A stretch of 64,000 nucleotides of DNA. Origin: Antedon mediterranea. Its lineage: Eukaryota > Echinodermata > Crinoidea > Comatulida > Antedonidae. Shown here piece by piece: positions 20,092-32,060 of the stretch. The stretch lies in the NCBI RefSeq assembly GCF_964355755.1, contig NC_092675.1, forward strand, positions 14,399,312-14,463,311. Direction: 5' to 3'. Positions within the stretch are counted from its first letter, which is position 1. Every line of letters begins with the position of its first letter. Both the position numbers and the translations under genes were made by a program. The notes below the pieces were generated by a model. That model did not search any database. It was not told the DNA's origin and worked only from the letters and a program-made list of their open reading frames with translations.

Positions 20092-20231
20092 CTCCGCAGT
20101 GCTCGTTGCTGGTTCCAATTTATGCGGCAGGCATTCATGATTGCCAAACATCTTTGGGGGTCCATTTTCTCTTCAGTACTGGTAACACTAACAGTTGTGG
20201 TGTACTCCGATTGTTTAACAATGTTTATTGG
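20092..20231 (-). pseudogene. Transposase exon 2
   Basis: The acceptor AAATTCAG and donor GTAATT bound a frame reading PINIVKQSEYTTTVSVTST and MDPQRCLAIMNACRINWNQQ. It joins the basic TRGR end of exon 1, giving TRGRP. This is comparable in position to the GGRP segment after the RAG1 zinc fingers. Confidence 0.68.
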
Positions 20232-20353
20232 CTGAATTTGATCAAATAAAATATTTGTATGATTTATCAAATAATAATGTATATGAGTGGATCAAGAGTG
20301 TAAGCCTACATTATGATAAATTTAAATTAATTGTAATGGGTTAAAAAACTCAC

Positions 20354-20935
20354 CCGTCCTCGAGTCATAAGTGACACTTTCTTAATATTCATAAGGTCAT
20401 TCCGTACTATGTTGTGTGCTATGCTTTTCAATTATTTTGGCCAAACCTCATTTGTTTGGGCAGTACATGTAATTTCGTCAACTGCACTTACAATTTTGGT
20501 GAATGCCTCTTCTTTAAACGTTTTACAAACATGATTGGGGGTTTCTGACCAAACTAATTGAATTTTACATTGTTTGCATTGCAAAGGGACTCGTTTAAGC
20601 GATTGTTCTACAATAAGTGGAACTGGTTTGAGATCTTTGTCACTGACAATTTTGCTGCAGTTATAACAATCAATTGATTCTCGTCATACTGCCTTAAACA
20701 ATTTTTTTATGAAAAATGTACAAAAAAATGTTGACAAGGTGTCTGCTGGCTGTCAATTGACAACAAATTATTGCAGATCTGACATTCATACACTTGATTA
20801 TCATAATATTTAAATTGAGGGTTTAGTAGCAAGTGCTCATGGGTGGGAATAAAACTGCCAGTAGTATTGCTTCTGTTTTCGGGAAACTAGCATTTCTTCA
20901 GCCTTCGACCAGGTCTTGATTGTTGACTGAACAAG
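20354..20935 (-). pseudogene. Transposase exon 1, RING and zinc-finger region similar to RAG1 N-terminus
   Basis: Minus strand: RPGRRLKKC, TAG, FPENRSNTTGSFIPTHEH, then NQVYECQICNNLLS (cysteines at 20773-20784) and TPCQHFF. After a one-base frame change it reads CTFFIKKLFKAV, TGA, RESIDCYNCSKIVSDKD, QCKQCKIQLVWSETPNHVC, a TAA near 20430, and VSLMTRGR before the donor GTGAGT. C-Q-I-C, C-x-H-x-F-C, C-x2-C and the later C-x2-C/H-x-C set match the RAG1 RING plus zinc-finger order. The upstream end is lost at the satellite junction. Confidence 0.75.
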
Positions 20936-22941
20936 TAGCACGCTAAGAAAATCACAAAATGGTCTAAAATGTCTCCAAATGCGATTGGAAGCTATTCTTA
21001 GCACTTTGGTGTTTTTATGTTTTTATGTTTTTATGTTAACAAGTTTTTTCGAAAATCACAAAAATGGTCTAAAACGTCTCCAAATGCGATTTCAAGCTAT
21101 TCTAAGCACATTGGGGTTTTTATGTTAACAAGTTTTTTTCGAAAATCACAAAATGGTCTAAAACGTCTCCAAATGCGATTTGAAGCAATTCTAAGCACTT
21201 TGGTGTTTTGTGTGAAAAAGTTTTGTCGAAATGCTCAAATTTGTCTAAAACGTTTTTAAATACAATATTAAGCTATTTTGTGCTCTTTGATGTTTTTGTG
21301 TGAAAAGTGTTATCGAAATGCTCAAAATGGTCTAAAACGGTTTCCAATGTGATTTTAAGCAATTTGATGTTTTTGTGTAACCAAGTTTTTTCGAAAATCA
21401 CAAAATGGTCTAAAACGTCTCCAAATGCGATTTGTAGCTATTCTTAGCACTTTGGTGTTTTTATGTTAACAAGTTTTTTCGAAAATCACAAAAGGGTCTA
21501 AAACGTCTCCAAATGCGATTTGAAGCTATTCTGTACACTTTTATGTTTTGTGTGAAAAAGTTTTGTCGAAATGCTCAAAATGGCCTAAAACGTTTTAAAA
21601 TACGATATTAATCTATTTTGTGCTCTTTGATGTTTTTGTGTAAAAAGTTTTATCGAAATGCTCAAAATGGTCTAAAACGTTTTTAAATACGATATTAATC
21701 TATTTTGTGCTCTTTTATTTTTTTGTGTGAAAAGTTTTATCGAAATGCTCAAAATGGTCTAATGTGTGTAACCAAGTTTTTTTCGAAAATCACAAAATGG
21801 TCTAAAACGTCTCCAAATGCGATTTGAAGCAATTCTAAGTACTTTGGTGTTTTGTGTGAAAAAGTTTTGTCGAAATGCTCAAATTGGTCTAAAACGTTTT
21901 TAAATACAATATTAAGCTATTTTGTGGTCTTTGATGTTTTTGTGTGAAAAATTTTATCGGAATGCTCAAAATGGTCTAAAATGGTTTCTAATGTGATTTA
22001 AAGCACTTTGATGTTTATGTTAACAAGTTTTTTCGAAAATCACAAAATGGTCTAAAACGTCTCCAAATGCGATTTGAAGCTATTCTAAGCACTTTGGTGT
22101 TTTTATGTTAACAAGTTTTTTCGAAAATCACAAAATGATCTAAAACGTCTCCAAATGCGATTTGAAGCTATTCTGTACACTTTGGTGTTTTGTGTGAAAA
22201 AGTTTTGTCGAAATGCTCAAAATGGTCTAAAACGTTTTTAAATACGATATTAAGCTATTTTGTGCTCTTTTATGTTTTTGTGTGAAAAGTGTTATTGAAA
22301 TGCTCAAAATGTTCTAAAACGGTTTATAATGTGATTTTAAGCACTTTGAAGTTTTTGTGTAACCAAGTTTTTTCGAAAATCACAAATTGGTCTAAAATGT
22401 CTCCAAATGAGATTTGAAGCTATTCTTAGCACTTTGGTGTTTTTATGTTAAGAACTTTTTTCGAAAATCACAAAATGGTCTAAAACGTCTCCAAATGCGA
22501 TTTGAAGATATTCTTAGCACTTTGGTGTTTTTATGTTAACAAGTTTTTTCGAAAATCACAAAATGGTCTAAAATGTCTCCAAATGCGATTTGAAGCTATT
22601 CTAAGCACTTTTGTGTTTTTATGTTAACAAGTTTTTTCGAAAATCACAAAATGGTCTAAAATGTCTCCAAATGCGATTTGAAGCTATTCTAAGCACTTTG
22701 GTGTTTTTGTGTTAACAAGTTTTTTCGAAAATCACAAAATTGTCTAAAACGTCTCCAAATGCGATTTGAAACTATTCTGTACACTTTGATGTTTTTATGT
22801 TGACAAGTTTTTTCGAAAATCACAAAATGGTCTATAACGTCTCCAAGGGCGATTTGAAGCTATTCTGTACACTTTGATGTTTTGTGTGAAAAAGTTTTGT
22901 CGAAATGCTCAAAATGGTCTTAAACGTTTTTAAATACGATA

Positions 22942-23717
22942 TTTACACACAACACAAATAGGTTAAGCTTCCAAGTTTATTCAGAGTATACATATTTAAC
23001 AATACATAATATTTATTTCTACTGATACTGTACAAGCAATGCTAAAAACTACTATAGCCTATAAAATAAACTACATTTTGGCCTCTTGGGGGCTACCACT
23101 CATATGACATCACTGTATGAAAGGTCCAGTGTGTTGTCACAGGAGCCAGTAAATCAAATGGTTGTTATTAAGTATATCGGTAAGGATGTAAGTGACATCC
23201 GTTAGGTAAATTGTGGAATTTAGGGCCAAAATAATTCCCCAGAATTATACCAGCCCAATTAGCGAATAACATGAGTAACATATGAGTAGCGCCTGTGTTG
23301 AGTTAGGTGTTGGATGATGCCGGGGGATGGCTGGGTGGGAAAGATTGAAAAGTTTGTACAACTATCGAACGGCTAATTTAACAATGAAGTGTGCTAGTAT
23401 GCATCTTAGTAAACAACTGAAAACACACTGAATTCCCATTGGTTGCCAATTAGAAATTAGCCTATCCTACATTTTTGTGGTTCCACTATTAGATATAGCC
23501 GTTGGTCTATATAAATAAATTGTCAATTACTATGGTTGGAACTTTGATAAAGTGTCTCCCTTGACTAACATTCCGTTTTAATTACCTGTAAAAACAATAT
23601 ACCATTCATCCTAACACTTCTATTACTCTGAAATCTACCCACATTTATATACCACATCCTAGTTAAAAGAAAGTACTTGTGCTGTGTATAAACTATAATT
23701 TATTACTTTAAATTTCC
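22942..23717. mobile_element. ~750-bp non-satellite module, copy 1
   Basis: This module interrupts a satellite monomer after AAATACGATA; satellite resumes as AATCTATTTTGTGCTC. It has 19-bp inverted repeats TTTAYACACARCACAARTA at 22942-22960 and 23674-23692, with three transitions between them. There are 25 bp between the right repeat and the satellite. It has no coding potential. A MITE or other DNA-transposon derivative is likely. Confidence 0.75.
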
Positions 23718-25660
23718 TTTAATCTATTTTGTGCTCTTTGATGTTTTTGTGTGAAAAGTGTTATCGAAATGCTCAAAATGGTCTAAAACGGTTTATAATG
23801 TGATTTTAAGCACTTTGATGTTTTTGTGTAACCAAGTTTCATCGAAATGCAAAAATTGGTCTAAAACGTCTCCAAATGCGATTTGAAGCTATTCTAAGCA
23901 CTTTGGTGTTTTTATGTTAACAAGTTTTTTCGAAAATCACAAATGGTCTAAAACGTCTCCAAATGCGATTTGAAGCTATTCTAAGCACTTTGGTGTTTTT
24001 ATGTTAACAAGTTTTTTCGAAAATCACAAAATGGTTTAAAACGTCTCCAAATGTGATTTGAAGCTATTCTTAGCACTTTGGTGTTTATGTTAACAAGTTT
24101 TTTTCGAAAATCACAAAATGGTCTAAAACGTCTCCATAATGCGATTTGAAGCTATTCTTAGCACTTTGGTGTTTATGTTAACAAGTTTTTTCGAAAATCA
24201 CAAAATGGTCTAAAACGTCTCCAAATACGATTTGAAGCTATTCTAAGCACGTTGGTGTTTTTATGTTAACAATTTTTTTCTCAAATCACAAATTGGTCTA
24301 AAACGTCTCCAGATGCGATTTGAAGCTATTCTAAGAACTTTGCTGTTTTTATGTTAACAAGTTTTTTTAAAAAATCAGAAAATGGTCTAGAACGACTCCA
24401 AATGCGATTTGAAGCTATTCTGTACACTTTGGTGTTTTGTGTGAAAAAGTTTTGTCGAAATGCTCAAAATGGTCTAAAACGTTTTTAGATACGATATTAA
24501 GCTATTTTGTGCTCTTTGATGTTTTTGTGTGAAAAGTGTTATCGAAATGCTCAAAATGGTCTAAAACGGTTTATAATGTGATTCTAAAATGTCTCCAAAT
24601 GCGATTTGAAGCTATTCTTAGCACTTTGTTGTTTTTTATGTTAACAAGTTTTTTCGAAAATCACAAAATGGTCTAAAACGTCTCCAAATGCGATTTGAAG
24701 CTATTATTAGCACTTTGGTGTTTTTATGTTAACAAGTTTTTTCGAAAATCACAAAATGGTCTAAAACGTCTCCAAATGCGATTTCAAGCTATTCTGTACA
24801 ATTTGATGTTTTTATGTTAACAAGTTTTTTCGAAAATCACAAAATGGTCTAAAACGTCTCCAAATGCGATTTAAAGCTATTCTAAGCACTTTGGTGTTTT
24901 TATGTTAACAAGTTTTTCCGAAAATCACAAAATGGTCTAAAACGTCTCCAAATGCGATTTGAAGCTAATCTTAGCACTTTGGTGTTTATGTTAACAAGTT
25001 TTTTCAAAAATCACAAAATGGTCTAAAACGTCTCCAAATGCGATTTGAAGCTATTCTTAGCACTTTGGTGTTTTTATGTCATCAAGTTTTTTCGAAAATC
25101 ACAAAATGGTCTAAAACGTCTCCAAATGCGATTTGAAACTATTCTAAGCACTTTGGTGTTTTTATGTTAACAAGTTTTTTCGAAAATCACAAAATGGTCT
25201 AAAACGTCTCCAAATGCGATTTGAAGCTATTCTTAGCACTTTGGTGTTTTTATGTTAACAAGTTTTTTCGAAAATCACAAAATGGTCTAAAACGTCTCCA
25301 AATGCGATTTGAAGCTATTTTGTACAGTTTGGTGTTTTTATGTTAACAAGTTTTTTCGAAAATCACAAAATGGTCTAAAATGTCTCCAAATGCGATTTGA
25401 AGCTATTCTAAGCACTTTTGTGTTTTTATGTTAACAAGTTTTTTCGAAAATCACAAAATTGTCTAAAACGTCTACAAATGCGATTGGAAGCTATTCTGTA
25501 CACTTTGATGTTTTTATGTTAACAAGTTTTTTCGAAAATCACAAAATGGTCTAAAACGTCTCCAAGGGCGATTTGAAGCTATTCTGTACACTTTGATGTT
25601 TTGTGTGAAAAAGTTTTGTCGAAATGCTCAAAATGGTCTTAAACTTTTTTAAATACGATA

Positions 25661-26435
25661 TTTACACACAACACAAATAGGTTAAGCTTCCAAGTTTATT
25701 CAGAGTATACATATTTAACAATACATAATATTTATTTCTACTGATACTGTACAAGCAATGCTAAAAACTACTATAGCCTAATAATAAACTACATTTTGGC
25801 CTCTTGGGGGCTACCACTCATATGACATCGCTGTATGAAAGGTCTAGTGTGTTGTCACAGGAGCCAGTAAACCAAATGGTTGTTATTAAGTATATCGGTA
25901 AGGATGTAAGTGACATCCGTTAGGTAAATTGTGGAATTTAAGGCCAAAATAATTCCCCAGAATTATACCAGCCAAATTAGCGAATAACATGAGTAACATA
26001 TGAGTAGCGCCTGTGTTGAGTTAGGTGTTGGATGATGCCGGGGGATGGCTGGGTGGGAAAGATTGAAAAGTTTGTACAACTATCGAACGGCTAATTTAAC
26101 AATGAAGTGTTCTAGTATGCATCTTAGTAAACAACTGAAAACACACTGAATTCCCATTGGTTGCCAATTAGAAATTAACCTATCCTACATTTTTGTGGTT
26201 CCACTATTAGATATACCCGTTGGTCTATATAAATACATTGTCAATTACTGTGGTTGGAACTTTGATAAATTGTCTCCCTTGACTAACATTCCGTTTTAAT
26301 TACCTGTAAAAACAATATACCATTCATCCTAACACTTCTATTACTCTGAAATCTACCCACATTTATATACCACATCCTAGTTAAAAGAAAGTACTTGTGC
26401 TGTGTATAAACTATAATGTATTACTTTAAATTTCC
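25661..26435. mobile_element. ~750-bp non-satellite module, copy 2
   Basis: This is nearly identical to copy 1 and sits at the same point of a satellite monomer (inverted repeats at 25661-25679 and 26392-26410). Shared flanks show it was copied as part of a ~2.7-kb array duplication, not by a second transposition. Confidence 0.8.
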
Positions 26436-27939
26436 TTTAATCTATTTTGTGCTCTTTGATGTTTTTGTGTGAAAAATTTTATCGGAATGCTCAAAATGGT
26501 CTAAAATGGTTTCTAATGTGATTTAAAGCACTTTGATGTTTATGTTAACAAGTTTTTTCGAAAATCACAAAATGGTCTAAAACGTCTCCAAATGCGATTT
26601 GAAGCTATTCTAAGCACTTTGGTGTTTTTATGTTAACAAGTTTTTTCGAAAATCACAAAATGATCTAAAACGTCTCCAAATGCGATTTGAAGCTATTCTG
26701 TACACTTTGGTGTTTTGTGTGAAAAAGTTTTGTCGAAATGCTCAAAATGGTCTAAAACGTTTTTAAATACGATATTAAGCTATTTTGTGCTCTTTGATGT
26801 TTTTGTGTGAAAAGTGTTATTGAAATGCTCAAAATGTTCTAAAACGGTTTATAATGTGATTCTAAAATGTCTCCAAATGCGATTTTAAGCTATTCTTAGC
26901 ACTTTGGTGTTTTTTATGTTAACAAGTTTTTTCGAAAATCACAAAATAGTCTAAAACGTCTCCAAATGCGATTTGAAGCTATTCTAAGCACTTTGGTGTT
27001 TTGTGTGAAAAAGTTTTGTCGAATTGCTCAAAATGGTCTAAAACGTTTTTAAATACGATATTAAGCTATTTTGTGCTCTTTGATGTTTTTGTGGGAAAAG
27101 TGTTATCGAAATGGTCAAAATGGTCTAAAACGGTTTATAATGTGATTTTAAGCACATTGATGTTTTTGTGTAACCAAGTTTCATCGAAATGCACAAAATG
27201 GTCTAAAACGTCTCCAAATGCGATTTGAAGCTATTCTAAGCACTTTGGTGTTTTTATGTTAACAAGTTTTTTCGAAAATCACAAAATGGTCTAAAACGTC
27301 TCCAAATGCGATTTGAAGCTATTCTAAGAACTTTGATGTTTTTATGTTAAGTTTTTTCGAAAATCACAAAATAGTCTAAAACGTCTCCAAATGCGATTTG
27401 AAGCTATTCTAAGCACTTTGGTGTTTTGTGTGAAAAAGTTTTGTCGAATTGCTCAAAATGGTCTAAAACGTTTTTAAATACGATATTAAGCTATTTTGTG
27501 CTCTTTGATGTTTTTGTGGGAAAAGTGTTATCGAAATGCTCAAAATGGTCTAAAACGGTTTATAATGTGATTTTAAGCACATTGATGTTTTTGTGTAACC
27601 AAGTTTCATCGAAATGCACAAAATGGTCTAAAACGTCTCCAAATGCGATTTGAAGCTATTCTAAGCACTTTGGTGTTTTTATGTTAACAAGTTTTTTCGA
27701 AAATCACAAAATGGTCTAAAACGTCTCCAAATGCGATTTGAAGCTATTCTAAGCACTTTGGTGTTTTTATGTTAACAAGTTTTTTCGAAAATCACAAAAT
27801 GGTCTAAAACGTCTCCAAATGCGATTTGAAGCTATTCTAAGCACTTTGGTGTTTTTATGTTAACAAGTTTTTTCGAAAATCACAAAATGGTCTAAAACGT
27901 CTCCAAATGCGATTTGAAGCTATTCTAAGCACTTTGGTG

Positions 27940-30900
27940 TTTTTATGTTAACAAGTTTTTTCGAAAATCACAAAATGGTCTAAAACGTCTCCAAATGCGA
28001 TTTGAAGCTATTCTTAGCACTTTGGTGTTTATGTTAACGAGTTTTTTCGAAAATCACAAAATGGTCTAAAACGTCTCCATAATGCGATTTGAAGCTATTC
28101 TTAGCACTTTGGTGTTTATGTTAACAAGTTTTTTCGAAAATCACAAAATGGTCTAAAACGTCTCCAAATACGATTTGAAGCTATTCTAAGAACGTTGGTG
28201 TTTTTATGTTAACAATTTTTTTCTCAAATCACAAAATGGTCTAAAACGTCTCCAAATGCGATTTGAAGCTATTCTAAGAACTTTGGTGTTTTTATGTTAA
28301 CAAGTTTTTTTCGAAAATCAGAAAATGGTCTAGAACGACTCCAAATGCGATTTGAAGCTATTCTGTACACTTTGGTGTTTTGTGTGAAAAAGTTTTGTCG
28401 AAATGCTCAAAATGGTCTAAAACATTTTTAAATACGATATTAAGCTATTTTGTGCTCTTTGATGTTTTTGTGTGAAAAGTGTTATTGAAATGCTCAAAAT
28501 TGTCTAAAACGGTTTATAATGTGATTTTAAGCACTTTGAAGTTTTTGTGTAACCAAGTTTTTTCGAAAATCACAAATTGGTCTAAAATGTCTCCAAATGA
28601 GATTTGAAGCTATTCTTAGCACTTTGGTGTTTTTATGTTAATAAGTTTTTTCGAAAATCACAAAATGGTCTAAAATGTCTCCAAATGCGATTTGAAGCTA
28701 TTCTTAGCACTTTGGTGTTTTTATGTTAACAAGTTTTTTCGAAAATCACAAAATGGTCTAAAACGTCTCCAAATGCGATTTGAAGCTATTCTAAGCACTT
28801 TGGTGTTTTTATGTTAAGTTTTTTCGAAAATCACAAAATGGTCTAAATTGTCTCCAAATGCGATTTGAAGCTATTCTAAGCACTTTGGTGTTTTGTGTGA
28901 AAAAGTGTTGTCGAATTGCTCAAAATGGTCTAAAACGTTTTTAAATACGATATTAAGCTATTTTGTGTTCTTTGATGCTTTTGTGTGAAAAGTGTTATCG
29001 AAATGCTCAAAATGGTCTAAAACGGTTTATAATGTGATTTTAAGCACATTGATGTTTTTGTGTAACCAAGTTTCATCGAAATGCACAAAATGGTCTAAAA
29101 CGTCTCCAAATGCGATTTGAAGCTATTCTAAGCACTTTGGTGTTTTTATGTTAACACGTTTTTTCGAAAATCACAAACTGGTCTAAAACGTCTCCAAATG
29201 CGATTTGAAGCTATTCTAAGCACTTTGGTGTTTTTATGTTAACAAGTTTTTTCGAAAATCACAAAATGGTCTAAAACGTCTCCAAATGCGATTTGAAGCT
29301 ATTCTGTACACTTTGGTGTTTTGTGTGAAAAAGTTTTGTCGAAATGCTCAAAATGGTCTAAAACGTTTTTAAATACGATATTAAGCTATTTTGTGCTCTT
29401 TGATGTTTTTGTGTGAATAGTGTTATTGAAATGCTCAAAATGGTCTAAAACGGTTTATAATGTGATTTTAAGCACTTTGAAGTTTTTTTGTAACCAAGTT
29501 TTTTCGAAAATCACAAATTGGTCTAAAATGTCTCCAAATGAGATTTGAAGCTATTCTTAGCACTTTGGTGTTTTTATGTTAACAAGTTTTTTTCGAAAAT
29601 CACAAAATGGTCTAAAACGTCTCCAAATGCGATTTGAAGCTATTCTAAGCACTTTGGTGTTTTTATGTTAACAAGTTTTTTCGAAAATCACAAAATGGTC
29701 TAAAACGTCTCCAAATGCGATTTGAAGCTATTCTAAGCACTTTGGTGTTTTGTGTGAAAAAGTTTTGTCGAATTGCTCAAAATGGTCTAAAACGTTTTTA
29801 AATACGATATTAAGCTATTTTGTTTTCTTTGATGCTTTTGTGTGAAAAGTGTTATCGAAATGCTCAAAATGGTCTAAAACGGTTTATAATGTGATTTTAA
29901 GCACATTGATGTTTTTGTGTAACCAAGTTTCATCGAAATGCACAAAATGGTCTAAAACGTCTCCAAATTCGATTTGAAGCTATTCTAAGCACTTTGGTGT
30001 TTTTATGTTAACAAGTTTTTTCGAAAATCACAAAATGGTCTAAAACGTCTCCAAATGCGATTTGAAGCTATTCTTAGCACTTTGGTGTTTATGTTAACGA
30101 GTTTTTTCGAAAATCACAAAATGGTCTAAAACGTCTCCATAATGCGATTTGAAGCTATTCTTAGCACTTTGGTGTTTATGTTAACAAGTTTTTTCGAAAA
30201 TCACAAAATGGTCTAAAACGTCTCCAAATACGATTTGAAGCTATTCTAAGAACGTTGGTGTTTTTATGTTAACAATTTTTTTCTCAAATCACAAAATGGT
30301 CTAAAACGTCTCCAAATGCGATTTGAAGCTATTCTAAGAACTTTGGTGTTTTTATGTTAACAAGTTTTTTTCGAAAATCAGAAAATGGTCTAGAACGACT
30401 CCAAATGCGATTTGAAGCTATTCAGTACACTTTGGTGTTTTGTGTGAAAAAGTTTTGTCGAAATGCTCAAAATGGTCTAAAACATTTTTAAATACGATAT
30501 TAAGCTATTTTGTGCTCTTTGATGTTTTTGTGTGAAAAGTGTTATTGAAATGCTCAAAATTGTCTAAAACGGTTTATAATGTGATTTTAAGCACTTTGAA
30601 GTTTTTGTGTAACCAAGTTTTTTCGAAAATCACAAATTGGTCTAAAATGTCTCCAAATGAGATTTGAAGCTATTCTTAGCACTTTGGTGTTTTTATGTTA
30701 ACAAGTTTTTTCGAAAATCACAAAATGGTCTAAAATGTCTCCAAATGCGATTTGAAGCTATTCTTAGCACTTTGGTGTTTTTATGTTAACAAGTTTTTTC
30801 GAAAATCACAAAATGGTCTAAAACGTCTCCAAATGCGATTTGAAGCTATTCTAAGCACTTTGGTGTTTTTATGTTAAGTTTTTTCGAAAATCACAAAATG

Positions 30901-32060
30901 GTCTAAATTGTCTCCAAATGCGAATTGAAGCTATTCTAAGCACTTTGGTGTTTTGTGTGAAAAAGTTTTGTCGAATTGCTCAAAATGGTCTAAAACGTTT
31001 TTAAATACGATATTAAGCTATTTTGTGTTCTTTGATGCTTTTGTGTGAAAAGTGTTATCGAAATGCTCAAAATGGTCTAAAACGGTTTATAATGTGATTT
31101 TAAGCACATTGATGTTTTTGTGTAACCAAGTTTCATCGAAATGCACAAAATGGTCTAAAACGTCTCCAAATGCGATTTGAAGCTATTCTAAGCACTTTGG
31201 TGTTTTTATGTTAACACGTTTTTTCGAAAATCACAAACTGGTCTAAAACGTCTCCAAATGCGATTTGAAGCTATTCTAAGCACTTTGGTGTTTTTATGTT
31301 AACAAGTTTTTTCGAAAATCACAAAATGGTCTAAAACGTCTCCAAATGCGATTTGAAGCTATTCTGTACACTTTGGTGTTTTGTGTGAAAAAGTTTTGTC
31401 GAAATGCTCAAAATGGTCTAAAACGTTTTTAAATACGATATTAAGCTATTTTGTGCTCTTTGATGTTTTTGTGTGAATAGTGTTATTGAAATGCTCAAAA
31501 TGGTCTAAAACGGTTTATAATGTGATTTTAAGCACTTTGAAGTTTTTTTGTAACCAAGTTTTTTCGAAAATCACAAATTGGTCTAAAATGTCTCCAAATG
31601 AGATTTGAAGCTATTCTTAGCACTTTGGTGTTTTTATGTTAACAAGTTTTTTTCGAAAATCACAAAATGGTCTAAAACGTCTCCAAATGCGATTTGAAGC
31701 TATTCTAAGCACTTTGGTGTTTTTATGTTAAGTTTTTTCGAAAATCACAAAATGGTCTAAAACGTCTCCAAATGCGATTTGAAGCTATTCTAAGCACTTT
31801 GGTGTTTTGTGTGAAAAAGTTTTGTCGAATTGCTCAAAATGGTCTAAAACGTTTTTAAATACAATATTAAGCTATTTTGTGTTCTTTGATGCTTTTGTGT
31901 GAAAAGTGTTATCGAAATGCTCAAAATGGTCTAAAACGGTTTATAATGTGATTTTAAGCACATTGATGTTTTTGTGTAACCAAGTTTCATCGAAATGCAC
32001 AAAATGGTCTAAAACGTCTCCAAATTCGATTTGAAGCTATTCTAAGCACTTTGGTGTTTT
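27940..32060 (+). repeat. 2,060-bp higher-order tandem duplication
   Basis: Rare variants recur at a constant offset of 2,060: GTTTATGTTAACGAG at 28026 and 30086, ATGTTAAGTTTTTTCG at 28811 and 30871, TCACAAACTGG at 29171 and 31231, and AGTTTTTTTG at 29481 and 31541. Few differences separate the copies. Confidence 0.88.

Larger units (their letters stand above)
16544..20935 (-). pseudogene. Multi-exon transposase with RAG1-N-terminus-like zinc-finger region
   Basis: Eleven exons can be traced on the minus strand by homology blocks and GT-AG sites. The N-terminus has a RING-like CQIC...CQHFFC, a second CYNC pair and QCKQC, in the order seen in the RAG1 N-terminal region, then a basic RGR. The core has GGDKGG, PKPNALHN, LFFFGDYDFLSKVYGL, an IPALHISLG block, YHG(stop)SFVGN and PKLHMLEHHTIPF...ADQGGELIHSKFN. 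From memory of the family, this core resembles transposases of the N-RAG-TP/Chapaev-related type found in molluscs, cnidarians, lancelets and sea urchins rather than Transib/RAG1 cores, which have a different first-aspartate block. At least six in-frame stops, three or more frameshifts and a 161-bp MITE disable it. The 5' end is cut by the satellite at 20944, and no element termini were found. Confidence 0.75.

Noticed and set aside
16544-20935. A true Transib/RAG1 or ProtoRAG core
   Set aside because: The first-aspartate region reads GGDKGGDTTKF and the later blocks YHG-SFVGNH and PKLHMLE do not match what I know of Transib/RAG1. Only the N-terminal zinc-finger region is RAG1-like.
21017-27653. 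Open frames within satellite A (for example 21017-21259, 27001-27228, 27426-27653)
   Set aside because: They are read-throughs of monomers with repeated CSKWSKT-like peptides and no independent evidence.
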